From contig PLDC01000028.1 of assembly GCA_003134995.1 (NCBI GenBank), positions 186,001-250,000 on the forward strand: DNA of 64,000 nucleotides, in the 5' to 3' direction. Origin of the DNA: Acidobacteriaceae bacterium (lineage in GTDB: Bacteria; Acidobacteriota; Terriglobia; Terriglobales; Acidobacteriaceae). How positions within the stretch are numbered: position 1 is the first letter of the stretch; each line of letters begins with the position of its first letter. Both the position numbers and the translations under genes were made by a program. The notes under the pieces are model-generated. The model ran no database searches. It saw only the letters and a list, made by a program, of their open reading frames with translations, and was not told the origin of the DNA. This document shows, piece after piece, positions 55,000-63,600 of the stretch.

Positions 55000-56265
55000 T
55001 TGACTTTAGGCCGCCGGAAACGCAAACTCGAATACACCAGTAAACAACGACAAAATCCTGAGAACGAGAAGAACCTAGAAGAAGTGCCCGACACGATACA
55101 GCCCCATCAACTGGACTCAGTAGAGTTATTCGTCGGTGCCGGCGGTCTCGCGCTTGGCACAGCGCGAGCTGGATTCCGCCCTTTGGCAGTCATCGACTCC
55201 GATGCACAATCCTGCGAGACTCTGCGCCAAAATAAACAAAGGCGCATTGCTCATGTTTGCGACTGGGAAATTATCGAAGAGGACGTCACTACATTCGATT
55301 TCTCCAAGCATGCAGACATCGATCTTCTAAGCGGCGGGCCGCCGTGCCAACCCTTCTCTCAAGGAGGAAAGCTCAATGGTCGCAACGACGAGCGAGACTT
55401 GTTTCCGCAATTCATTCGGGCAGTAAGCGAGTGTCGCCCAAAAGCATTCATTGTCGAAAACGTCAAAGGTCTGCTGCACCGTTCATTTATCAACTACTTC
55501 ACCTATGTTATCCACCAGCTTCGCTTTCCGGAAATCTCGCGTCGAAAGAGCGAGAAATGGACCGAACACCGAGCGCGGCTTGAGTCCCTCTACACTGGGG
55601 GGAGGTTTGACGGACCGAAATACAACGTCATCTGGCAAGTCCTGGACGCAGCTGATTTTGGCGTGGCACAGCGTAGAAAGCGAGTGTTCGTAGTTGGAGT
55701 GCGTGCCGACCTTGGCATTGAGTACAGCTTTCCAGTACCCACCCACTCCAAAGAAGCGCTCTGGCTGGATCAATGGGGCACCGGAGCATATTGGGAACGC
55801 CACGACATCCCTAGGCCCGACCAGCCTCAGACCAAGGGAGGACCGCAGATTCCAAGCCGAACCAAGCTACAGCACGAAATGGAACCCTGGAAAACAGTGC
55901 GTGACGCCACTGGCGACCTGCCCAACGTCGGGCCAGGACGAACCTCACACAAGGTGCTAAATCACTTCTTTAACCCGGGCGCTCGAATATACACAGGACA
56001 CTCCGGCAGCAGCTTGGATGAGCCCGCCAAGACGATTAAAGCGGGCCGCCACGGAGTGTCGGGCGGCGAAAACGTGGTTTGTCTCGACGACCAGACCGTG
56101 CGTTACTTCTCGGTTCGAGAGTGTGCGCGCCTGCAAGCTTTTCCCGACAGCTGGGCATTCGAGGGCTCATGGTGTAACTGCATGCGGCAGATAGGCAATG
56201 CCGTTCCCGTGACGCTCTGTGAAATAGTAGCGAAACCGCTCGCGGAAAAACTGGCCAGAAGCTAA
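55000..56265 (+). CDS. dcm: DNA (cytosine-5-)-methyltransferase
   Basis: A 421-aa C5-cytosine methyltransferase. Motif I (SVELFVGAGGLALGTARAGF), motif IV with catalytic Cys (SGGPPCQPFSQGGK), motif VI (FIVENVKGLL), motif IX (VRECARLQAFPDSWAFE) and motif X (QIGNAVPVTLCE) are all intact. Start is TTG 55000; the frame is open further upstream but no better start is seen. It converges on vsr with a 4-bp overlap, the classical dcm-vsr pairing. The recognition sequence is unknown. Confidence 0.92.
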   Translation: MTLGRRKRKLEYTSKQRQNPENEKNLEEVPDTIQPHQLDSVELFVGAGGLALGTARAGFRPLAVIDSDAQSCETLRQNKQRRIAHVCDWEIIEEDVTTFDFSKHADIDLLSGGPPCQPFSQGGKLNGRNDERDLFPQFIRAVSECRPKAFIVENVKGLLHRSFINYFTYVIHQLRFPEISRRKSEKWTEHRARLESLYTGGRFDGPKYNVIWQVLDAADFGVAQRRKRVFVVGVRADLGIEYSFPVPTHSKEALWLDQWGTGAYWERHDIPRPDQPQTKGGPQIPSRTKLQHEMEPWKTVRDATGDLPNVGPGRTSHKVLNHFFNPGARIYTGHSGSSLDEPAKTIKAGRHGVSGGENVVCLDDQTVRYFSVRECARLQAFPDSWAFEGSWCNCMRQIGNAVPVTLCEIVAKPLAEKLARS

Positions 56266-56702
56266 CCTCGCCGTTTTCGCAGAGCCGAGGAGACGCGCTC
56301 TATCCATCGCTCATTGCAAAGAGCATGCTCCCAGATCCTTATAACAGAGTAGCCCCGAGATCTAAGCAGTCGTCCAACCCTCCGATCACGACGACGGTTC
56401 GAATCAATCTTTTCTATCCAGAACGTCCGGCTTGCGTGCGGCACGTTCCGACCACACCTCTTGCAACCATGCCAAAAGCAACCATCGACAAAGATCGCTA
56501 CGCGAGCATTGGCGAAACAAAAATCCGGACGTCCGGGGATATCCGCAGCGTGGCGAGTCCAACCGCTGATGCCTCGCCGAATAAGATGTGCCGCAACACG
56601 CATTTCAGTTGATCGATTCCTCTTTGCACGCACCCTCGCCATTTGAGCGGATCGTTCGAGAGGGGTAAGTGGATCGTGCCGTTTGACAAGTTTGCCGGAC
56701 AT
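56262..56702 (-). CDS. vsr: Very short patch repair endonuclease
   Basis: A 146-aa nuclease that nicks T:G mismatches left by deamination of 5-methylcytosine. Family motifs: TPLERSAQMARVRAKRNRST, IPGRPDFCFANARVAIFVDG with the catalytic Asp, CFWHGCKRCGRNVPH (zinc) and RLLRSRGYSVIRIWEHAL. ATG 56702. It converges with the Dcm gene. Confidence 0.92.
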   Translation of the reverse strand: MSGKLVKRHDPLTPLERSAQMARVRAKRNRSTEMRVAAHLIRRGISGWTRHAADIPGRPDFCFANARVAIFVDGCFWHGCKRCGRNVPHASRTFWIEKIDSNRRRDRRVGRLLRSRGYSVIRIWEHALCNERWIERVSSALRKRRG

Positions 56703-56835
56703 GGAATAACGTTTCAGACTAGTTTCGAAAGCTGGAGACAGAGGCCGATTGCGAATCCGCTTTCCTCCTCAGGCACGGCTGAAGAAACACTTTGGTCTTG
56801 AGGTCGCTTGCCTGCCTCACGACTCGGAGGATTAT

Positions 56836-58671
56836 ATGTCCAATTCCGCGCAACACACGCCTCTCAAAGCCACAGACCTTACCCTAGAAATGAAAGTCGC
56901 GAACATGACCTTCATGTTGGAGCGCCTTTCCCAAGATTGCGCTCCTCTGCAGTTCATTCGAGAACTCACCGAGAATGCAATCGATAGCATCATGGCCCAA
57001 TCTAACCAATCTGGGGAGATCAGATGGGACGTCGACTGGAAGCGCTACGAGCTTGAGCCCAAGGAAGGCTTCAAACTCGCGATCATCGACACGGGCATCG
57101 GGATGACCGGACCAGAAATGGTCACGTACATAAATCAGCTTTCCTCCTCCATGCACAAACAATCGAAACACGGGAATTTCGGAATGGGGGCGAAGATCGC
57201 GGCAGCACCACGCAACACCGTCGGATTGGTCTACGTCAGTTGGAAAGACGGCCACGGCTCGATGATACATCTCTGGAAAGATCCGGACACGGAGACATAT
57301 GGCGTCCGCCGTCATCAGAACGGAGAGTTCTGGCTGCCAATCGCCGATGACATAAAGCCGGAGCCGATCAAACGACACGGGACCATGGTCGTTTTGTTGG
57401 GAAACAAAGCCAGCGATAACACTATGGACGCACCGCCAGAAGGCTTGATTCCGTCGCGCTGGGTCGTACGCTATCTCAATAGTCGATATTTTCGTTTCCC
57501 GCAAAACATTGCGGTCAAGGCCCGCGAAAACTGGACATTGCCGCGCGAAGATCGCCATAACATGCTTCGCAAGGTGGTTGGCCAAGAGGCGTGGCTGAAA
57601 GCCAATTCCAGCGCATCAGGGCTGCTCGCCCTGAAAACCGGCACCGCCCACTGGTGGATTCTAAAGGACAGCGTCGACGACTCCGGCACTCATTTTTCAG
57701 GCGGGCACATCGGAGCACTGTTTGACGATGAACTCTATGAAATCGCGGTCGCCCGAGCGGGTGTCTCGCGACTTCAGTCATTTGGAGTGATCTTTGGCTA
57801 TAACCAAGTGGTGATCTATGTCGAGCCGAGCCAGAACCAGAACGGCGGACTAACATCCAATACCGCGCGCACTAGCTTGCTGGTCGATGGTCAGCCGCTC
57901 CCGTGGACTGAGTGGGCTGCGGAATTCCGCGAGCGAATGCCTGAACCGATCGCAAAGCTAATGGACCAAGTGGCTGCGGGCTCATCCAACACAGAAAACG
58001 CTGCCGCGATTCGAGAACGACTAAAACAAATTCGCGAGTTATTCAAATTCAGCCGCTATCGCCCAATGCCGGAAGGCAAGCACAAGATTAAGGATGATTT
58101 TAGTAACACGGGCGGCTCCGTAGGGGACTCAGTTGGTACCGCGAGCCAAAGTGACGGGGGAGGCGGAGGGCGCAAACGCAACGGCGGACGCGCTGGCGAT
58201 ATATATGCACTATTCGCGGATGTAGGCAACACACCGGCTGACGAAGTTGGCGGTTTCACAGATCCCCAAGTCAGATGGGTCTCCGTTCGGGACAAGACAC
58301 GAACAACGGACTTTCTGGAGGATCGCGCGGCAAAGTACCTGCCGCAGGACAACACGATCCAGGCAAACGCGGACTTTCGGGTATTTACGGACATGATTGC
58401 GCGCTGGAGGAAGTTCTACTCCCATGTCGCGTCGGCCGAACCGGTCGTCGAATCCGTCGTAAAAGAATGGTTTCAGCAGCAACTGGTTGAAACAGTCTTG
58501 GGTGCCCTAGCGTTACGCAGGTCCGGCAATTGGAGCGAACAGGAAGTGGAGGAACTTTGGTCTGAAACAGCTCTTACGTCAGCGGTGTTGCCACGCTATC
58601 ACGTAGACGAGCGAATCAAGCGATCCCTCGGATCGAAGCTAGGAACCCTCAAGGACAAAGAAGTGGCCTAA
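56836..58671 (+). CDS. GHKL ATPase (MORC/MutL/Hsp90-like)
   Basis: A 611-aa protein. ATG 56836 has a strong ribosome site (ggagg). The N-terminal GHKL ATP-binding fold is complete: N-box (FIRELTENAIDSIM), G1 box (IIDTGIGMTGPE), G2 box (HGNFGMGAKIAAAPR) and G3-like HGTMVVLLG. A long C-terminal region follows, with a Gly/Ser-rich linker (SDGGGGGRKRNGGRAG). Such MORC/paraMORC-like ATPases are known partners of restriction-modification loci. Here it follows dcm-vsr with no restriction nuclease visible, so it is the candidate effector or sensor. Confidence 0.78.
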   Translation: MSNSAQHTPLKATDLTLEMKVANMTFMLERLSQDCAPLQFIRELTENAIDSIMAQSNQSGEIRWDVDWKRYELEPKEGFKLAIIDTGIGMTGPEMVTYINQLSSSMHKQSKHGNFGMGAKIAAAPRNTVGLVYVSWKDGHGSMIHLWKDPDTETYGVRRHQNGEFWLPIADDIKPEPIKRHGTMVVLLGNKASDNTMDAPPEGLIPSRWVVRYLNSRYFRFPQNIAVKARENWTLPREDRHNMLRKVVGQEAWLKANSSASGLLALKTGTAHWWILKDSVDDSGTHFSGGHIGALFDDELYEIAVARAGVSRLQSFGVIFGYNQVVIYVEPSQNQNGGLTSNTARTSLLVDGQPLPWTEWAAEFRERMPEPIAKLMDQVAAGSSNTENAAAIRERLKQIRELFKFSRYRPMPEGKHKIKDDFSNTGGSVGDSVGTASQSDGGGGGRKRNGGRAGDIYALFADVGNTPADEVGGFTDPQVRWVSVRDKTRTTDFLEDRAAKYLPQDNTIQANADFRVFTDMIARWRKFYSHVASAEPVVESVVKEWFQQQLVETVLGALALRRSGNWSEQEVEELWSETALTSAVLPRYHVDERIKRSLGSKLGTLKDKEVA

Positions 58672-58712
58672 GAAATCAGGCGGAAGCCTGCCCCCATAAG
58701 GTATCAGGACAC

Positions 58713-58741
58713 GAAGGCCCCGGAAGTCATCCGGGGCCTTC
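58713..58741 (+). terminator. Hairpin terminator after the GHKL ATPase gene
   Basis: gaaggccccgg and ccggggccttc form a perfect 11-bp stem with a 7-nt loop, 42 nt past the stop codon. No strong T-run follows. Confidence 0.6.
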
Positions 58742-58993
58742 GGTTGAGCGCTGGAACGCCGCCTGCGAAGCAAGGCTAGAATAGCTCAGGCAGCGGCGAT
58801 GTCAAGATCCATGAGAGTGCGTTAATGGGAACGGCGGAGTCATCCGTGAAGAAGCAAATTAAAACCAAGCGCAAAAAAGACCCCCAGAACTTGGGCGCCG
58901 TCATTAGGCGATTGCGCCGCGGAGCGACCCTAGGAAAACTCGATACGCGACCTGATCGACAAAGGTCGCCGGAGCTGATGTATAGCTTAAAGC
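58742..58993. other. Intergenic stretch, no confident gene
   Basis: A short Lys/Arg-rich frame (58825-59016) crosses into the CDP-alcohol phosphotransferase gene, and I do not accept it as a gene. No RNA gene or clear promoter is seen. Confidence 0.3.
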
Positions 58994-59656
58994 TTAAGCA
59001 GCCTGCCCAGCCTTAGCCGCTGCAGGCGGCGCATCCTGCGTCCGCGTCCACGTATAGCGCATGCGGTGGATCACTGTCAGCGTCGACAGCACTGCGATCA
59101 CCCACAGCACTGGAGCCATGCGGTTGAAGAGCGCGCCAATAATCACCAGCACCAGCCGCTCCGGACGCTCCATAAATCCCACGCGGCACGATCCAATCAG
59201 CGACTCGGCGCGCGCCCGCGTGTAGCTCACCATGATGGCGCTGATCATCACAAACGCTGCGAGCACAACATAGAAAAATTTGTCGCCGCGCGCATAAAAA
59301 ACCAGCAGCCCAAGAAACTGCGACGCGTCACTGTAGCGATCGACCACCGAGTCAAAAAAAGCTCCGAAGCGCGTCACGCGGTTGGTAGCGCGCGCGACCT
59401 GCCCATCCACCAGATCAAAAAATCCTGAAAAAATAATGACGAGGCCAGCATAAAAAAACATGCGCCGCTGCGTAAGCGCAGTGGCAGAGCCAAAAAGAAT
59501 AGCAGCCCACGTGTTCACCACCAATCCCATGAAGGTCAGCACGTTCGGATTGATGCGCGACAGCGCGAGCCAGCTCACGATCGTATCAAGCAGCACGCCG
59601 CAGGCGCGCCCGAACGCGCTGGTCCAACTCATGGAAGCCCAACTGTGCCGCGACAT
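58994..59656 (-). CDS. CDP-alcohol phosphatidyltransferase family protein
   Basis: A 220-aa inner-membrane enzyme of phospholipid synthesis. The CDP-alcohol signature D-G-x2-A-R-x8-G-x3-D-x3-D is present as DGQVARATNRVTRFGAFFDS followed by VVDRYSD. Several membrane helices (FMGLVVNTWAAILFGSATAL, FYAGLVIIFSGFFDLV, VVLAAFVMISAIMVSYTRA, VLVIIGALFNRMAPVLWVIA) surround it. It may make phosphatidylglycerophosphate or phosphatidylinositol phosphate; the alcohol substrate is undecided. The start overlaps the greA stop by 1 nt. Confidence 0.85.
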   Translation of the reverse strand: MSRHSWASMSWTSAFGRACGVLLDTIVSWLALSRINPNVLTFMGLVVNTWAAILFGSATALTQRRMFFYAGLVIIFSGFFDLVDGQVARATNRVTRFGAFFDSVVDRYSDASQFLGLLVFYARGDKFFYVVLAAFVMISAIMVSYTRARAESLIGSCRVGFMERPERLVLVIIGALFNRMAPVLWVIAVLSTLTVIHRMRYTWTRTQDAPPAAAKAGQAA

Positions 59657-60150
59657 CAGGCGCCCGCCTTCTCGGGCTCAGCCTCGTCGTGAATGGTGGT
59701 GAGAGATAAAATTTCTAGCTCGCGCTTGCCGTTGGGCGTGATGACTGTGGCTTCATCGCCTACTTTTTTATTCAGCAGCGCGCGGCCGATGGGAGACGTG
59801 GTCGAAATTTTTCCCGCGCCCACGTCAGACTCTTCGCTGGTCACGAGTTTGTATTCGATCTCTTCATTCTTAAAGCTGTCGTAGACCTTGACGGTGGAAC
59901 CCAGGCCCACCTTGTCTCTCGGGATGTTGTTCATGTTAGTCAGCGACAGGTCGGCGAGGCGCTTGCCGAGCTGTCGGAAGCGCGCCTTGACAAACTCCTG
60001 GCGCTGCTTGGCCATGTGATACTCGGCGTTCTCGCTGAGGTCTCCGAGAGCTGCGGCGCGCTTGATTTCTTTGGGCAGCTCGTGAACGAGTTCGTGCTCA
60101 AGCGCGTCGACTTCTTCCTGCAATTTTTTTCTAAGTTGATCTGTCTGCAT
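59656..60150 (-). CDS. greA: Transcription elongation factor GreA
   Basis: A 164-aa factor that rescues backtracked RNA polymerase by stimulating transcript cleavage. The N-terminal coiled coil (LRKKLQEEVDALEHELVHEL, AALGDLSENAEYHMAKQRQE with the acidic tip) and the C-terminal FKBP-like domain (VYDSFKNEEIEYKLVTSEES, SPIGRALLNKKVGDEATVIT) are standard. ATG 60150 fits the family; the longer frame upstream crosses palindromes and is not coding. It is co-transcribed with the phosphatidyltransferase gene. Confidence 0.93.
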   Translation of the reverse strand: MQTDQLRKKLQEEVDALEHELVHELPKEIKRAAALGDLSENAEYHMAKQRQEFVKARFRQLGKRLADLSLTNMNNIPRDKVGLGSTVKVYDSFKNEEIEYKLVTSEESDVGAGKISTTSPIGRALLNKKVGDEATVITPNGKRELEILSLTTIHDEAEPEKAGA

Positions 60151-60252
60151 GCTAGTCGGGTGCGCGTGGGACACGCTCTTGAGATTATAAACCTGTTGAG
60201 GGGATGGATGCGTCCATGGGCGGCTGGCTTCCGGCGCTTGGCTTCCGGCGTT

Positions 60253-60342
60253 ATGTTCCAACTGGAACATACTGGCGATTTGCTGTTGTATGTACACGGG
60301 TTTCGGTTGGAAATTTGTGCTGAATGTTCCAGTTTGAACATT
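60253..60342. promoter_or_regulatory. Paired palindromes upstream of greA
   Basis: atgttccaactggaacat (60253-60270) and aatgttccagtttgaacatt (60323-60342) share the pattern GTTC-N6-GAAC, 52 nt apart. They are good candidates for one repressor's two operators controlling greA. Confidence 0.5.
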
Positions 60343-60460
60343 TAAAAATGGCAAAAACTTTTGGTGTAAGTTGTTGATTCTGCGTGCGAGCTTTTTGGCG
60401 AGCCAATGGATTCAACGGGTTAGGCTGTGGAAGAAATGTCTACTTTCGAGGGGATCGAAT

Positions 60461-60504
60461 GTCTACTAAAGTAGACTTGACAAGCGGGCGGCGTACTTTA
60501 TAAG
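60461..60504 (+). promoter_or_regulatory. Palindrome overlapping a sigma-70-type promoter
   Basis: gtctactaaagtagac (60461-60476) abuts TTGACA (60477-60482). A 16-nt spacer leads to TATAAG (60499-60504). A half copy (atgtctacttt) lies at about 60436. The promoter points rightward into about 100 bp before the convergent large gene, and no convincing gene follows. Confidence 0.5.
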
Positions 60505-60610
60505 GTACGCGGTTTCGACCGTTGTGCTGTTGGCAGTTGGCGGTTGCGAGTGCCAATTACATAGACTTACGGACGACGGTACTGTACGTACAGGTGCTGA
60601 CCTGCCAGTG

Positions 60611-63600
60611 CTAGCGGTTGAGAGCCTGCAATGCTGGCTCCAGCCAGGAGTAGAACGATCTACCGATCTCGGGAAATTGGGATGCGAAGAATGTGAATAA
60701 GGGCAATGCGACAAAGGAAGCCATGCGCAAGTAGAAGTCCCCGCCGAGTTCTCCGGGTTTGGTGTCGGTGATGTGACTTAACGTTGCGTCGCGATGAATT
60801 TGCGCGAACACGAGACCTACCGCGCCGACGATGAAAACCAGCGTAACAATCAGGTATATCTGTATAGCGGGCCTCGGTTCGAACGGGTAAAGAGTGAGGG
60901 CAAATAAAATCAGGATGTACATGCCGCTTATCGCGATAATCAACGTGCGCATTCTTGCCAGAACCACGAGCAAGAAACTTACATAGACCAACGCGACAAA
61001 TCGTTCACATGCGCGTGTCTTGAGTTCGTCTGCCGACTCCTGACCGCGGTGACGCTTGGGCTCTTCTTCTTCACGCTGCCAGCGGTCCGTGAGGTAAACC
61101 ATCGCGTCGTGAGCGGCTACAGCGATCCCACGCTGGAACCCGCCGAATTGTTTTATAAGACGTTGCTCTGCCTTCCGACTTTCTGCCCATTTTTTAAGGG
61201 AAAATAGATTTCGAATATAAGCTTTCACTCTATCTTCCGACAGACTTGCCACGTTAGGAAACGCGAGAGGGTACTGAAGGGCCCTCCCGGCTTTATAAGC
61301 CGAGCGTGTTTGGCCCAGCGCCAGGTCTGTTTTTCTCTTTGAGTTCTTGAGTTCTTCCGAAACGTTAGCCGCTGATTGGAGGGCCTCGCGCTGCCTCGAC
61401 AAAAGCCTCTGATATTCGTCCAAGGCACCGCCCCCTCCGAACTTCCAAATCGGCTTCCAAGAGAAGCCTTCCAGTCGCTGAAAGCCGCGCCTTAGAAGCG
61501 ACGAGTCGAGGGCTAAGAGCAACTGGCGGGCTTTAAACCATATCGTCCACAGGCGCAGAGTCGTCCCGATGAGTCCCGCCGAGGCGATTACAAGCAATGG
61601 GAGCAACTGGTATCGGTCGAACCTTGAGGGTTCGATTGTTCTTATGGGGCTGAGGGTGAGGCCTGTCAGCAGGAATACGCCGAGAGCAATGACTACCAGC
61701 ACAAGGTAATGCGTGATGGAGGAGAATCCTGGCCGCACGGCTTTCAAGAGATCCTTGGCAATCTCTTCGTCCCCGCCAATACGGGGCTGTTGAAGTTTGG
61801 ACGGCAGGCGAGGACGACGCTGATCCAGGAGTGTCCAGCCGCTCGAAGCGTGGTTTGCCCACCACAGGCCAGCCGCGAGCAGAAAAAATACAGGCAGAAT
61901 CGGGGAAAGTCCCGAGGTGAGCTGGATTGCTCGCAGCACCTCGAAGTGCCTGACGCCTGCAAGTTTTTCATGAGAATATTCTGGAAGGAAAAAAAATGCC
62001 AGCGCTAGAAGGATGCTCGCGGCGAAGACCTTAATTTCGGGTCGATTTCGGAGATCGGACCACAGTAGCTTTCGGCGTTGAGCTACGACATCCAGGAGTC
62101 CATTTCGCTCGGAGAGGTCCAACAGGGTAACGATGACGACTGCAAATATGCCCAAGGTTAGGGCTAATGCGTGACTCCGGCGATGGGTCATCACCCAATC
62201 TCCATACCCATGCACGAAAGGCCATAATAAAATTAGCAACACGCATATCAGAAAAACCCCTGCCGCAGCAATGAGCCAAACGCGTGCCCTTGCCATTGTA
62301 GGTGCGAATTGGGCCAGTTGTTGCCAAGGGGACCTTACGGACGCGAACCATAGGCACACGCAGAATCCGCAAGCCAGGGTAAGGCCCACGACTTCCATGA
62401 CAATCCAGGAATCCGGAACCTCGAGACGCGCAGGGTCGGTGGTAAATTGGCTTACGGGCAGTGCGGTGGCGGCTTGCGGGTCATTCGTCCCTTTCGGGTT
62501 GTCCACCGCTTGCGGAAGCATCGTGAAGAATTTCTCGCCTTTGAACTGGCCAAGATTTGCCAGAGGCCAGTACCCGTCGTGGCCGAGCGCGCTAATCCTG
62601 ACCGGCGGCGCGTGATACTTACTAAACTCGCCGTGTCCGCGTTCTCGCCATCCGTACTGAATGAGGTACAAGATCGTTTCCCGGCTCCAAAGCCGGTCCG
62701 TGCATTCATTTTCGGCCTCGGAGCGTATGCACGTATAAAGCGGCGTTGACACCTCTGCCGTTATCAGCGAATGCATTGCGTTGTAGGTTCCAATCTCGGA
62801 CGAACTGGGAAACATCCGCTCTGTCTTAGTTTGCCAAAGCTGGTGAAACTGGTGGTTGGCGGAGGGTGCCACTGAGTATGTCGAAATGGCGAGGATCCCG
62901 TGCAGGCTGGTGTCTTCTACCTCCCGTGGGAAGAGCATATCTGCATTGATAGTGACGATCCGGCCCTGTGGGTACGCTTTGCGCAAATAATGGCTTAGGA
63001 AAAGAGTATCGAGCGGATCGGTTGCGTTCAGTACGACAAATTCGATCGCGTGCTTGCGCAACTCGGTAACTATGCTGAGCAACACTGCCTCCTGCGACAG
63101 AGGCGTTTGCTTTTGGGAGAAAGAGGCTACGGTGTCGTCGTCCGCTCCTGTGACGCCATAGTTATGTGGCAAAGCTTGAATCGGCAAACGGTCTGCCCCG
63201 GTTCCCGCAGCCGAGTTGTCCTGGTACGCAGCTCGAAGCTGGGAAATTTCACGAGGAAAATACAGCTGTAGGACATCCGGAAAGGCAAACTGGATTGCTG
63301 AATGCCTCATGCTGCCATACGCTGTTTCGTCTTCCGAAAGTTCCGCGATATGACTCACGGGGTAGTTGCGATTCCCGTAGCCATCGCGTGCAATGAATTC
63401 AATGAATCGCTCCAGCATCACCCTGTCGCTTTCCTGGAACGTGTCAAAGGTTATTTTCGGCGGCCCGGGTTCTATGATTTGGAAATTCTTGAGGGTTTGT
63501 TGAAAATCGTCGACGGCATCGCGGCCGCTTATGGTCCCGCTCAGAATAGTTGTCTTTTTATAGCAAGGAATTTTCTCGCAGGTTAAAAGCCTCTTCAGAG

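Noticed and set aside
58825-59016. 63-aa Lys/Arg-rich frame
   Set aside because: It overlaps the end of the phosphatidyltransferase gene, has no recognisable domain and its composition is compatible with chance.
60500-60716. Lipoprotein-like frame after the promoter at 60477-60504
   Set aside because: A lipobox-like LAVGGC can be read, but no start codon precedes it in frame, and it runs antisense into the large membrane protein gene.
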